Assembly (NCBI RefSeq): GCF_004323635.1
Contig: NZ_CP036515.1
Coordinates: forward strand, 3,039,501 to 3,103,500
Direction of reading: 5' to 3'
Length of the DNA stretch: 64,000 nt
DNA from: Lichenihabitans psoromatis
GTDB lineage: Bacteria; Pseudomonadota; Alphaproteobacteria; Rhizobiales; Beijerinckiaceae
The translations under genes and the position numbers were made by a program. Numbering within the stretch: the stretch's first letter is position 1; each line of letters begins with the position of its first letter. Positions 27,731 to 36,713 of the stretch are shown here, in pieces. Under the pieces are notes generated by a model that ran no database searches, was not told the origin of the DNA, and was given only the letters and a program-made list of their open reading frames with translations.

Positions 27731-28186
27731 TCACGTCGACCAGCTCGCCTCGAAGGCGGTCGAGGGCTGGAAGCTTGTCGGCGGAGGCGATCGCGGAGGC
27801 GGTGCACAAACACCTTCTTCGATATAGCGGATCGCTGACATCATCCCGTTCCGTGAAAACGGTTTTGGAATCACGCCATGTGCGCCGGCGAAATCCTGCG
27901 GCAACTTTTTGGGATTCGCGGTCACGAAAACGATGACTGTGCTGGCCCATCGCGTTCTGATCCGGGCGCAGACGTCCAATCCATTCGACCCGTGCGCGAG
28001 TTGGACATCCACGAAAGCGATGTCGGGATCAATGTCGTCGTCCAAAGCTTCGAAACTAGTCAAGCATGCGGCCTCGCCGACGATGGTGTGCCCTGCATCC
28101 TCGATCATCAAGATGAGGTCCATAGCCAGGAGCGCTTCGTCTTCCACGACGAGAATCCGGAGAGGCGGAACGGGGCGCGTCATCAT
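27731..28186 (-). CDS. Single-domain response regulator (LovR-like)
   Basis: A 151-residue receiver-domain protein. The acidic pair is in VVEDEA, the phospho-acceptor Asp is in IAFVDVQLAHG, and the conserved Lys is in VIPKPFS. There is no DNA-binding domain; a Pro/Ser-rich tail of about 25 residues follows. The start lies immediately after the stop codon of the LOV kinase gene (no gap), so the two are translated together and should form a pair. The organisation resembles lovK-lovR of Caulobacter. A second in-frame ATG three bases in is an alternative start. Confidence 0.88.
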   Translation of the reverse strand: MMTRPVPPLRILVVEDEALLAMDLILMIEDAGHTIVGEAACLTSFEALDDDIDPDIAFVDVQLAHGSNGLDVCARIRTRWASTVIVFVTANPKKLPQDFAGAHGVIPKPFSRNGMMSAIRYIEEGVCAPPPRSPPPTSFQPSTAFEASWST

Positions 28187-29287
28187 CTAACTCGCGACCG
28201 GAAACGTGATCGTGACGCGGGTGCCAGGCTCGGCCTCTTCCCATTTGGTCGTCGCTTCGATTTGCTTGGACAACCGTGAGATCAGAGTGCGGCCGAGCCC
28301 GTCGCCCGACAACTCCTGCCCGCCCAATCCAGGCCCATCATCAACGATGCTGATGCGACCCGTCGTGTCGTCCTGCCGCGCGGAGACCATCAAACGTCCC
28401 GATCGTCCATTGGGAAAGGCGTGTTTGACCGCGTTCGTCACGACTTCATTGACGATGAGCCCGAAGGCGGTGGCTTTTGTCGACGGAATATCGATCGGCC
28501 CAACATCCATCAGCAATGCGATGTCGTTTCGACCGCTCGCACCGATCACGTCCGCGACCAAGGTTTGGGTAAACGCACCGACGTCGAACCGCGTGATGTC
28601 GACGGACTGGTACAGGCGACGGTGAACCGTTGCGAGCGCATCGATCCGCTCCAACATTGCATCGAGCTTCGAAACGATAACCGGATCGTCGATCGAACGG
28701 GACTGGAGCCGAAGCAGGGACCCGATCATCGTCAGATTATTTTTGACCCGGTGATCGACCTCATGAAGCAACAGCGTCTTGGCTTCCAGGGCAGCTTCCA
28801 GATCCGCGGTTCGGCTGCGAACCTCGCTCTCGACGATCGCTTTCTGCTCGGCAATAAGACGCTGGGCGTCGACGCGCTCCGTGACGTCGAGTTGCGAGGC
28901 GAAGAAAAACTGGATGTCGCCGTCGACACCGCGAACGGGGCTGAGATAAAGCGCATTCCAGAACGTTGACCCATCCTTCCGGTAGTTCAGAAGGTCAACC
29001 TGATGGTTGCGGCCGGCGTCGATTGCGGCTCTGAGTTCAGCGACGGACTGGGGGTCGGTGTCCCGACCTTGCAGAAAACGGCAATTACGCCCCACGATTT
29101 CGTGTCTGTCATAGCCGGTCAGAGCCTGGAAGGCCTCGTTGGCGAATACGATCGGATTGTCGGCCTGGCGGGGGTCTGAGATCACCATCGGCATTCGCGT
29201 CGCCCGCATGGCTGCCGCAAAGGGGTCTCCCTGGCCATGCTCGTAATTCAGGTCGTCCGTGATATGCCAATCATCTTTCTGCTGCAT
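28187..29287 (-). CDS. LOV-domain sensor histidine kinase (LovK-like)
   Basis: A 366-residue soluble kinase. A PAS/LOV domain (about 20-140) has GRNCRFLQG with the flavin-adduct Cys at 69 and a Gln near 132 in FFFASQLDVTER, both needed for blue-light photochemistry. A helical linker leads to a HisKA_2-type dimerisation motif, HEVDHRVKNNL, with the phospho-acceptor His at 179. It is followed by an HRXXN-type ATPase domain (IVNEVVTNAVKHAF, DDGPGL). Blue-light sensing is predicted from residues; flavin binding is not shown. It is the first gene of a pair with the response regulator. Confidence 0.9.
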   Translation of the reverse strand: MQQKDDWHITDDLNYEHGQGDPFAAAMRATRMPMVISDPRQADNPIVFANEAFQALTGYDRHEIVGRNCRFLQGRDTDPQSVAELRAAIDAGRNHQVDLLNYRKDGSTFWNALYLSPVRGVDGDIQFFFASQLDVTERVDAQRLIAEQKAIVESEVRSRTADLEAALEAKTLLLHEVDHRVKNNLTMIGSLLRLQSRSIDDPVIVSKLDAMLERIDALATVHRRLYQSVDITRFDVGAFTQTLVADVIGASGRNDIALLMDVGPIDIPSTKATAFGLIVNEVVTNAVKHAFPNGRSGRLMVSARQDDTTGRISIVDDGPGLGGQELSGDGLGRTLISRLSKQIEATTKWEEAEPGTRVTITFPVAS

Positions 29288-29583
29288 GACCCGACGCTTT
29301 CACTCGATGACGCGCCGCAGCGAACGCCTCCAAATCGTCAGAGCTAACGCCTCCACTTCCGAACCGTTCCATCATGGTTGCCAGGGTCGTGACGAGGCAC
29401 CGCGTCGCGGCCGGCAGCAAGCGACCCACGATCGTTGAGCGCACGTCGATCCGGAGCCGCGAGTTTTGCAATGCATTCAGAGAGCGCATGCAAGCGTCTT
29501 GCTAAATCTTCCGCTCTCGCGATCGCAATGTCCGAGCGTTCAGCCAAGCTTTCGCCAAGTTGATTATCATTTGCGTGCGGCAC
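29271..29583 (-). pseudogene. Possible small gene upstream of the LOV kinase, perhaps frameshifted
   Basis: A GTG at 29583 has a strong GAGGAG seven bases upstream and begins a helical sequence (AERSDIAIARAEDLARRLHALSE). That frame closes at 29344 after a Gly/Asp/His-rich stretch that looks out of frame. A second frame on the same strand (29271-29489) carries a better-looking C-terminal part (LLPAATRCLVTTLATMMERFGSGG) and its stop overlaps the kinase start. Either there are two short overlapping ORFs or one protein of about 100 residues with a frameshift. No family recognised. Confidence 0.3.
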
Positions 29584-29796
29584 TCTTCGGCTCCTCGATC
29601 CTTATCTCGAGACGGAGATACGTTAACCGTGACCGAAAGCTTCGCCGCGCTAACGGAATAAGTTGAAGTCGCTCCATGAAACGTTCGGCGACTCTGCTGA
29701 GGAGAGCAAATCTCGGAGGCGTGTTTCACTCCCGATTGATCCGCCTGACGCGTCGGAGACGCAGGCCGCGATCGAGCGCACGACGGCCTGACGCGG

Positions 29797-31041
29797 CTAA
29801 GCGATCAGGCGGTCGCGCTCCACCTGCCAGTTCATCGATGAACGATCGGCCCATTGCGCCGCAATGACGCGAAGGCAGCGGGCCGCGTGATCCGTATCGG
29901 CTTCCGCCCAATGTCCACGATAACCGGGATACCGGCGGAGATAGTCACGATAGGGCACGAGCTTGTATTCGACCGGATAGGCATGGGGATAGCGTGCCAT
30001 GAACTCGATGTTCCCGGACCAGGCCGTTGCGACCGCCGGCTTGCCCATTTCCAACATTTCGCAGATCCCGAGCCCGAAACCCTCCGATCGGTGCAGCGAC
30101 AGGCACACGTCGTGCTGCTCCTGCAAGGCGACCATCTCGGCGTCCGTCATTTCCGCTTCAAGAAGCGTGATGGCCTTGCTCTGGCCGATCATATCGAGCA
30201 ATTCTCGGCGGATCGGAGCTGTGCGTCGACTGAATCGAACTTTCATGGTGAGGGTCGCGCCCGGATGATCGCCAAAGGCTTTTTGCCAGGCCTCGATGTG
30301 AGCCCAGGGGTTCTTGCGATCCGGGCAAGTCGAAAGATCCATGACGGCGAGCCCCTTGAAAGGCGCGCCCTCCCGGCGAGCGATCCGTTGAGACCCCGAT
30401 CGCGCGATCTTCACAGGATGCGGCACCACCGTCACGTCACGGGTCGAACCGAGCCGAAGAGCCTCCGCGCTGAACGACGTCGGGGTCCAGTATTCGTGGA
30501 ACACCTCGTCGATATATTTCCAGTGCGCGGGAAAATAGGGCAGCTCCCACACGGCTAGGCAGATGCGGTAGCTGTCGCGAAGGAAGCTCGGCGCGACGTT
30601 GCGAAGATGCTTCCAGATGAGGTTCGGCTGCATGAGAAAGATGACGATTGCAGGCGGATCGTCGCGGCGCTCGGCCGCATAGGCGGCCAGCGATAACGTT
30701 CCGACCTGATCGGTCACATCAATCTTGGTCGCGAATGGATGAACGGCGGCGATCCGATCGAGTTCGTAGCGCGCCGCGCGACTGAGACCATTTTTCGCCG
30801 AGAAGGCGCCGATGATGCAGACATCGGCGGATGTCGGACGTCGCGCCATCTCGATCTTGCGAAAACGCTCCGCGACCCGGCGATCCTCGGCGTCATGTCG
30901 GAGGCGACTAAACGGACGATTGAACAGATGCCACAGGACGGCGGGCGACAGGCGGCGACATTCGGCCGCAAATCCGTGGAACTCAGAGGCTTGTCGATGC
31001 GGAGGGAAATATGGCGCTGACGTGCGAGGAAGATCCGACAC
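29797..31041 (-). CDS. Glycosyltransferase, GT4-like
   Basis: A 414-residue glycosyltransferase with a GT-B fold. The C-terminal half shows LSLHRSEGFGLGICEMLEMGKPAVAT, the EX7E-type donor-binding motif of GT4 enzymes, and the N-terminal half has a Rossmann-like region (VCIIGAFSAKNG). GTG at 31041 is chosen as the start because AAGGAG stands seven bases before it; the frame extends further upstream to 31164 without a ribosome binding site. It lies near manC and phosphomannomutase genes, so a role in polysaccharide synthesis is likely. The sugar donor is unknown. Confidence 0.82.
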   Translation of the reverse strand: MSDLPRTSAPYFPPHRQASEFHGFAAECRRLSPAVLWHLFNRPFSRLRHDAEDRRVAERFRKIEMARRPTSADVCIIGAFSAKNGLSRAARYELDRIAAVHPFATKIDVTDQVGTLSLAAYAAERRDDPPAIVIFLMQPNLIWKHLRNVAPSFLRDSYRICLAVWELPYFPAHWKYIDEVFHEYWTPTSFSAEALRLGSTRDVTVVPHPVKIARSGSQRIARREGAPFKGLAVMDLSTCPDRKNPWAHIEAWQKAFGDHPGATLTMKVRFSRRTAPIRRELLDMIGQSKAITLLEAEMTDAEMVALQEQHDVCLSLHRSEGFGLGICEMLEMGKPAVATAWSGNIEFMARYPHAYPVEYKLVPYRDYLRRYPGYRGHWAEADTDHAARCLRVIAAQWADRSSMNWQVERDRLIA

Positions 31042-31102
31042 GAGACGGCTCCTTGACGTGTGAAGCGGACGATCACAGCCCGATAAAGAACAAAGCAGAA
31101 TG

Positions 31103-31297
31103 TTAGGGCTGGGTCGGCACGGCCGGCGGAGCGCTGTCGGGAGTAGCCGGCGACGGTCCAACAACGACCGCCGCCACCATCGAACCGAGGATTGTGACGA
31201 GCATCAGTCCACGCAGCAGCCCCTGTGCATGCTGCGGGCCTGTTCGGAGCTCGACCAACGACGGCTCGAAGCGTGATGGATGGATCATGTTCGACAA
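31103..31297 (-). CDS. Possible small single-pass membrane protein
   Basis: A 64-residue frame with one hydrophobic segment (LLRGLMLVTILGSMVAAVVVG, about residues 27-47) and a Pro/Ala-rich tail. It lies 61 bases upstream of the glycosyltransferase start on the same strand. The ribosome binding site is poor. An inverted repeat (31335-31351) sits 38 bases upstream of its ATG. Unknown function. Confidence 0.4.
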   Translation of the reverse strand: MSNMIHPSRFEPSLVELRTGPQHAQGLLRGLMLVTILGSMVAAVVVGPSPATPDSAPPAVPTQP

Positions 31298-31334
31298 ATT
31301 CGCCTCGAGAACCGTTTCGGTCCAGATGCATTAG

Positions 31335-31351
31335 GTGGGATATTTTCCCAC
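31335..31351. promoter_or_regulatory. Inverted repeat GTGGGA-N5-TCCCAC, copy 1
   Basis: GTGGGA-TATTT-TCCCAC followed by GT. The identical half-sites with the same five-base spacing, and the same trailing GT, recur at 41526-41542. Here the repeat lies in the divergent spacer between the small membrane protein gene and the epimerase-like gene. A shared operator is the simplest reading. Confidence 0.5.
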
Positions 31352-31458
31352 GTCAAGATGTTCGATCCTTTGGATTGCTGGTTGCGGCCCTCCCGTCGCC
31401 CCGGTAAATCATCACTCGGCCAGCGAGGCGGTCGAAACGTTCAACGCGGAGACGAGAC

Positions 31459-32361
31459 ATGTCGGCCGGTGACACCAAGCCTTCTTCCTTCTCGATCGGA
31501 TCCGGCGACCTGAGCGCCGAGATCAGTCTTCTCGGCGCGGAACTCATCCGCCTTTAAGACGAGCAGGGACGAGATCTGCTGTGGGACGGAGATCCCGCTT
31601 TCTGGACGGGGCGCTCGCCCCTGCTGTTTCCGATCGTTGGGCGCTTGAAGAATGATGTGCTTCGCGCGGGCGAGATGAGCTCTCCCATGAAGCAGCATGG
31701 CTTCGCTCGGATCTCGACGTTTGAATGCGTCGGCCACGATCAGACGAGTTGCCGCCTGCGGCTCGACGCGAACGACGACACGCGCGCCATCTACCCCTTC
31801 GAGTTTCGCTTCGAGGTGACCTACACGATCATCGCACGAACCTTGGAGATCGCGGTTTCGGTCCACAATCTCGGGGCCGGGGTCATGCCGGCCGCGATGG
31901 GATTTCATCCCGCGTTCCGTTGGCCACTCCCCTATGGCGCTGACCGGGCCGACCACGCGATCGTCTTCGAGCGTGACGAGCCGCATGCGATATCCGGCGT
32001 GGTCGGCGGGCTCTTGGCGCGTGCGCCGAAGCCCAGCCCCCTCCAAGGCAAGCTCCTTGCCTTACGGGACGACCTCTTCGCGGAAGACGCCCTGGTGTTT
32101 CTAAGCCCGGAAAGCAGAATGGTCCGCTATGGTGCGGCGGGTCATCGCTCGATCGACGTGCGATTCCCAACGATGCCGGAGCTTGGCATCTGGTCGAAGC
32201 CGGGCGCTGGTTTCGTGTGTATCGAGCCCTGGCACGGTTACGCGAGCCCGGAAGATTTCGATGGCGATCTCGCGCAGAAGCCCGGTATGGTCCTGGTCGA
32301 ACCCGGCCATGAGCAAAGGTTCGGGATGAGCGTCACGTTGGATGCCCCGACGACAGCGTGA
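31459..32361 (+). pseudogene. Aldose 1-epimerase-like gene with an in-frame stop
   Basis: The frame from ATG 31459 (GGAGA upstream) reads as a galactose mutarotase-like protein of about 300 residues (LGAELIRL, then LLWDGDPAFWTGRSPLLFPIV, MKQHGFAR, MGFHPAF, CIEPWHG). It is interrupted by TAA at 31555-31557, codon 33. Sequence on both sides is in the same frame and family-like, so a single substitution has replaced a sense codon (for example Lys AAA). The gene would give only a 32-residue peptide unless read through or restarted. A sequencing error is the main alternative. Confidence 0.8.
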
Positions 32362-32376
32362 GCCCGTCCGCTGCCT

Positions 32377-33798
32377 TCAGGTGCGGTTGTAGACATCCTC
32401 GAAGCGAATGATGTCGTCCTCGCCGAAGTAGCTGCCCGTCTGTACCTCGATCAGTTCGAGGTTGATCTTTCCAGGGTTGCTGAGGCGATGAATGGTTCCG
32501 ATCGGGAGATAGATCGATTCGTTCTCGTGGACGACCTTGATCTTGTCGTCCAACGTGACCTCAGCCGCTCCGCGCACCACCACCCAATGCTCGGCGCGAT
32601 GATGATGCTTCTGGAGCGAAAGGCGCGCGCCGGGCTTCACCACGATGCGCTTGACCTGATAGCGGCTGCCCTGGTCGATGCTTTGATAATAGCCCCACGG
32701 GCGATAGGATCGGCGATGTTCGGACGCCTCTGGCCGTTTGAGGGCTTTCAGCTGCTCGACCAGATCCTTCACCTTGCCGGCCTGCGCGCTGTTGAGCACG
32801 AGAACGGCATCATGCGTCGTCACCACGATGACGTTGTCGACGCCGACCACCGCCGTCAACACATCCTCGGACCGGATATGGACGTTGGCGGAATCCATGA
32901 CGATTCCGGAGCCCCGGACCGAGTTTCCGCGATGATCCCGATCCGATAATTCCCAGACGGCCTGCCAATTGCCGATATCCGACCAGCCCATATCGGCCAG
33001 AATGACGGCACAACGCTGCGTCCGCTCCATCACCGCATAGTCGATCGAGATCTTATTGGCCCGCGAGAAGGACGTCTGATCGAGCTTGAACATGCCAAGA
33101 TCGGTCGTCCCCTTTTCGACCGACTCGCGCGCCACCTCGGCGAGTTCGGGCTCGAATTGGTCGAGTTCGGCCATCATGACGTCGGCGCGAAAAACGAAGT
33201 TTCCGGAATTCCATAGGTAACCCTCGGCAAGATAGCCGACGGCCGTGGCGGCATCGGGCTTTTCCACGAAGGCATCGACGGCGCGAACGCTCGACCCGAA
33301 TGCAACCTGTTCGCCCGGACGGATATAGCCAAAACCAGTGGCCGGATGGGTGGGCTTGATCCCAAAGGTGACGATCGATCCCGCCGCCGCCGCGACCGAC
33401 GCCTCGCTGCAGAGCTTCACAAATTCAGGCCGGTTGGCGATCACATGGTCGGCTGCGAAGATCGCCACCACAGTATCGGGAGCCCGCCGAGAGGCAATTT
33501 CGGCCGCAACCGCGATGGCCGGAGCCGAGTCCCGCCGCACCGGCTCGAGAACGATTTCGGCTTCGGCGTCGATCTCCGCGATCTGCTCTGCAACGTAGAA
33601 GCGGTAATCGAGGTTCGTGATGACGATCGCGGGGTCGAACACCGAGCGATCACGAAGCATCTCGAGCGCGGTCTGGAATGTCGATTGCTGGCCGACCAAG
33701 GGAATGAATTGCTTCGGCATCGTTTCACGCGACTCGGGCCAGACCCGCGTTCCCGAACCGCCGCACATGATCACTGGCAAAATCTTGGGCATGGTCAT
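32377..33798 (-). CDS. manC: Mannose-1-phosphate guanylyltransferase / mannose-6-phosphate isomerase
   Basis: A 473-residue bifunctional enzyme of the ManC/AlgA/CpsB type, making GDP-mannose for polysaccharides. The N-terminal nucleotidyltransferase has CGGSGTRVWPESR (12-24), FVEKPD and WNSGNF. The C-terminal type II isomerase cupin has RPWGYYQS, KPGARLSLQKHHHRAEHW and LPIGTIHRLSNPG. Two close ATG codons (33798, 33792) can serve as start. It is divergent from the phosphomannomutase gene, which would supply its mannose-1-phosphate. Confidence 0.93.
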   Translation of the reverse strand: MTMPKILPVIMCGGSGTRVWPESRETMPKQFIPLVGQQSTFQTALEMLRDRSVFDPAIVITNLDYRFYVAEQIAEIDAEAEIVLEPVRRDSAPAIAVAAEIASRRAPDTVVAIFAADHVIANRPEFVKLCSEASVAAAAGSIVTFGIKPTHPATGFGYIRPGEQVAFGSSVRAVDAFVEKPDAATAVGYLAEGYLWNSGNFVFRADVMMAELDQFEPELAEVARESVEKGTTDLGMFKLDQTSFSRANKISIDYAVMERTQRCAVILADMGWSDIGNWQAVWELSDRDHRGNSVRGSGIVMDSANVHIRSEDVLTAVVGVDNVIVVTTHDAVLVLNSAQAGKVKDLVEQLKALKRPEASEHRRSYRPWGYYQSIDQGSRYQVKRIVVKPGARLSLQKHHHRAEHWVVVRGAAEVTLDDKIKVVHENESIYLPIGTIHRLSNPGKINLELIEVQTGSYFGEDDIIRFEDVYNRT

Positions 33799-34149
33799 CC
33801 CGAATTGAACGGTGGAATAAATTCTGCTGATTTGACTGCAGCATAGTCTCTCATTGACCCAGTAGCACGGAAATTATGGCATTTTCGACGGAGTAATCCT
33901 TTCGACCACAATCCTGGTACTCGCCGATATCCCGAAGCGCTTCGGCAAACTATACCGCGTGTCTTTTGGAGAATAAGAGCGAATTGTACACAAAAGGATG
34001 ATCCGAATGCACTGTTGCGCTTGAAATGTGCCCGATTTCAAATTCGTGGTCTGCGTCAACTCTTGACGTTCTACCCTGTTCTCGGCAAGAGCTTACGGCA
34101 TCGCCGCGGCGCGATCGTGGGCTCTCCGTCTTACGTCAAGGATCCGTTT
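33799..34149. other. Divergent intergenic region, 351 bases
   Basis: The spacer between manC and the phosphomannomutase gene is AT-richer than its flanks (about 33800-34000) and should contain both promoters. I see no RNA gene or strong repeat. An in-frame extension of the mutase frame up to 34015 has no homologous features. Confidence 0.5.
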
Positions 34150-35643
34150 ATGCTGCCCGTTTCCGGACTCATCCCCAACAGTTTCGCCTACGAACAGCAG
34201 CCGATGGTGAAGCCGACCGGCTTCCGTGAATATGACGCGCGCTGGCTGTTCGGGTCTGAACTGAACCTGATGGGCGTGCATGCCCTCGGTCTTGGGCTCG
34301 GGACATTGCTGCGCGAACTCGGCGTCAAACCCGAATTGGTGACCGGACATGACTTTCGCGCCTATTCGTCGTCGATCAAATACGCGCTCGTCTCCGGCCT
34401 CATGGCGAGCGGCGTCAAGGTTCACGATATCGGGTTGGCGCTCTCGCCAATGGCCTATTTCGCGCAATTTGCCCTCGATGTTCCCGCGGTCGCGATGGTG
34501 ACGGCCTCCCATAACGACAATGGCTGGACCGGCGTCAAGATGGGCGCGCAGCGTCCCGTCACCTTTGGGCCGGACGAAATGGGACGCCTTCGCGACATCG
34601 TCCTTGGCGACAAGGGCAGCACAAGCGATGGAGGCTCCTACCATTATGTCGAGAATTTCGCCGACATTTACGTCAAGGATCTGACGAGCCGGCCGAAGCT
34701 CAAGCGCACCATCAAGGCCGTCGCGGCTTGCGGCAATGGAACCGCAGGCGCTTTTGCGCCGCGCATTCTCGAGGCGCTCGGCTGCGAGGTGATCCCGCTC
34801 GACACCGAGGCGGATTTCACCTTTCCGCGTTACAATCCGAACCCCGAAGACTTGCACATGCTCGAGGCCATGGCCGAGAAAGTGCGCGAGACGGGTGCCG
34901 ATGTCGGGCTGGGCTTCGACGGCGATGGCGATCGCTGCGGCGTCGTCGACAATGAGGGGCACGAGATCTTCGCCGATAAGATTGGTGTCATGCTGGCGCG
35001 GGACCTGTCCGTGCTGCATCCGGGCGCGACATTCGTTGTCGACGTCAAATCGACCGGTTTATTCGCGACCGATCCCGTGCTGCTCGCCAATGGCGTGAAG
35101 GCCGATTACTGGAAGACCGGGCATTCCTACATCAAGCGCCGCGTCTCAGACCTGAAAGCGCTGGCCGGGTTCGAAAAGTCCGGCCATTTCTTCTTTAATA
35201 CGCCGATCGGGCGCGGTTATGACGATGGGCTCGTGACCGCCATCGCGGTGCTCGACATGCTTGATCGCAACCCTGCCAAGACGGTCGCTGATCTCTACCG
35301 CGACGTGCCGAAGACCTGGGGGTCGCCCACGATGTCGCCCCATTGCGACGACGAGAAGAAATATGGCGTCGTCGACAGAGTCGTGGCTCATTTCAAGGCG
35401 GCACAGGCGGCCGGCGAGATGTTTACGGGGCAGCCGATCCGCGATCTCAACACGGTCAATGGCGTGCGGGTCACCGTACAGGATGGCACCTGGGGTCTTG
35501 TCCGGGCCTCGTCCAACAAGCCCGAACTGGTGGTGGTGGTCGAAAGCCCGGTCTCTGAGATGCGGATGCGGGAGATGTTCAAGGAGATCGACGCCGTCAT
35601 GCGCCAGTATGGCGAGGTTGGAGCCTATAACCAGACGATCTGA
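34150..35643 (+). CDS. Phosphomannomutase/phosphoglucomutase
   Basis: A 497-residue alpha-D-phosphohexomutase. TASHNDNGW holds the phosphoserine (Ser120), FDGDGDR (256-262) is the metal loop, the sugar-binding loop is in the KSGHFFF region, and RASSNKPEL is the phosphate loop. It interconverts mannose-6-phosphate and mannose-1-phosphate (or the glucose equivalents). The ATG at 34150 has AAGGA seven bases upstream. Together with manC it forms a GDP-mannose module serving the nearby glycosyltransferase. A strong hairpin follows the stop. Confidence 0.93.
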   Translation: MLPVSGLIPNSFAYEQQPMVKPTGFREYDARWLFGSELNLMGVHALGLGLGTLLRELGVKPELVTGHDFRAYSSSIKYALVSGLMASGVKVHDIGLALSPMAYFAQFALDVPAVAMVTASHNDNGWTGVKMGAQRPVTFGPDEMGRLRDIVLGDKGSTSDGGSYHYVENFADIYVKDLTSRPKLKRTIKAVAACGNGTAGAFAPRILEALGCEVIPLDTEADFTFPRYNPNPEDLHMLEAMAEKVRETGADVGLGFDGDGDRCGVVDNEGHEIFADKIGVMLARDLSVLHPGATFVVDVKSTGLFATDPVLLANGVKADYWKTGHSYIKRRVSDLKALAGFEKSGHFFFNTPIGRGYDDGLVTAIAVLDMLDRNPAKTVADLYRDVPKTWGSPTMSPHCDDEKKYGVVDRVVAHFKAAQAAGEMFTGQPIRDLNTVNGVRVTVQDGTWGLVRASSNKPELVVVVESPVSEMRMREMFKEIDAVMRQYGEVGAYNQTI

Positions 35644-35655
35644 CCCGCACCGACT

Positions 35656-35690
35656 CCGGGGATCGACACGACGATCCCCGGCAGATTTTA
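35656..35690. terminator. Bidirectional terminator
   Basis: CCGGGGATCG (35656-35665) and CGATCCCCGG (35672-35681) form a perfect ten-base stem with a six-base loop. A short T run (TTTTA) follows on the plus strand. It sits between the converging phosphomannomutase and sugar-binding-protein genes. Confidence 0.75.
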
Positions 35691-35704
35691 GTTCGCGATG
35701 CGGC

Positions 35705-36652
35705 TCAGAATGGCGAGTCGGGAAAGTAGAATTCCTTGGCGTTGGCTTTCGTCACCAGCGTCGCGTCGAGGATGTAACGGCCCCGAACAGGCACCTGATC
35801 GTAGAAGTTGCCGACCGTCAGTTCCATCGCGGTCGCGATCATGGCCGGCGGATATAGCACGTCGACTGGGATCATCGTGTCCCCGTCGGCCACCTTCTTG
35901 ATCATGTCTTTCATACCGGCGCCGCCGATCACCATTTTGATGTCGCTGCGGTTCGCCTGCTTGATGGCTTCGAGCACGCCCACCGCCATGTCATCGTCCT
36001 GGCACCAAACCGCATCGATCTTCGGGTATTTCGATAGATAATCCTGCATTACCTTGAAGGCATCGTCGCGCGACCAATTCCCAAATTGCTTGTCCAGCAC
36101 CTTGATGCCGCTGCCCGCGATGGCCGTGTCGAAGCCCTTTTGACGCTCTTCATCAATGACGATCGGCAAGCCGCGGATCACGACGACGTTGCCGGTCCCC
36201 AGCTTGGATTTCAGATAGTCACCCGCGACGCGGCCCAGATCGGGGTTGTTGCCCGCGATATAAAGGTCTTGGATCGTCGGGTCGGACAAGGCGCGATCGA
36301 CGACGGTTACGAATACACCCTTCGACTTCACCTGCCGGATCGGATCGGTGAGTTCATCCGAATTCTGCGGCAGTGTCACCAGAGCATCGATGCCTTGCGT
36401 CGTCAGATCCTCAAGCGCATTGGCCTGCGAAGCTCCATCGGGCGAGGTCTTCACGATGATTTTGAGGCCCGGATGACGCGCCTCCAGCATCGCCTTGGCG
36501 CGCATCGCATGGAACACGACACCGCCGGTCCAGCCGTGGTCGGCCGCGGGAATCGACACCGCGATCGTGACCTTCTTGTCCTCGGCATGCACCAAGCCCG
36601 CGCTTGCCACAATCGCCAGGGCGGCGAGCCCCGCCCGTACGGTTTTCATCAT
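35705..36652 (-). CDS. Sugar ABC transporter substrate-binding protein
   Basis: A 315-residue periplasmic binding protein of the RbsB/type 1 sugar-binding family. The signal peptide is MMKTVRAGLAALAIVASAG ending in VHA. The mature protein begins KKVTIAVSIPAADHGWTGG and includes DALVTLPQNSDELTD, VVDRAL, and VWCQDDDMAVGVLEA, all typical. It is the third gene of a minus-strand importer operon (ATPase, permease, binding protein). The sugar is unknown; a monosaccharide or polyol is likely. Confidence 0.9.
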   Translation of the reverse strand: MMKTVRAGLAALAIVASAGLVHAEDKKVTIAVSIPAADHGWTGGVVFHAMRAKAMLEARHPGLKIIVKTSPDGASQANALEDLTTQGIDALVTLPQNSDELTDPIRQVKSKGVFVTVVDRALSDPTIQDLYIAGNNPDLGRVAGDYLKSKLGTGNVVVIRGLPIVIDEERQKGFDTAIAGSGIKVLDKQFGNWSRDDAFKVMQDYLSKYPKIDAVWCQDDDMAVGVLEAIKQANRSDIKMVIGGAGMKDMIKKVADGDTMIPVDVLYPPAMIATAMELTVGNFYDQVPVRGRYILDATLVTKANAKEFYFPDSPF

Positions 36653-36713
36653 CGTCCACTCCCTTGGTGGGGCGCTTGTTCGACGTGCGGGCGGCCCCTT
36701 GACCCGTTTTCGG

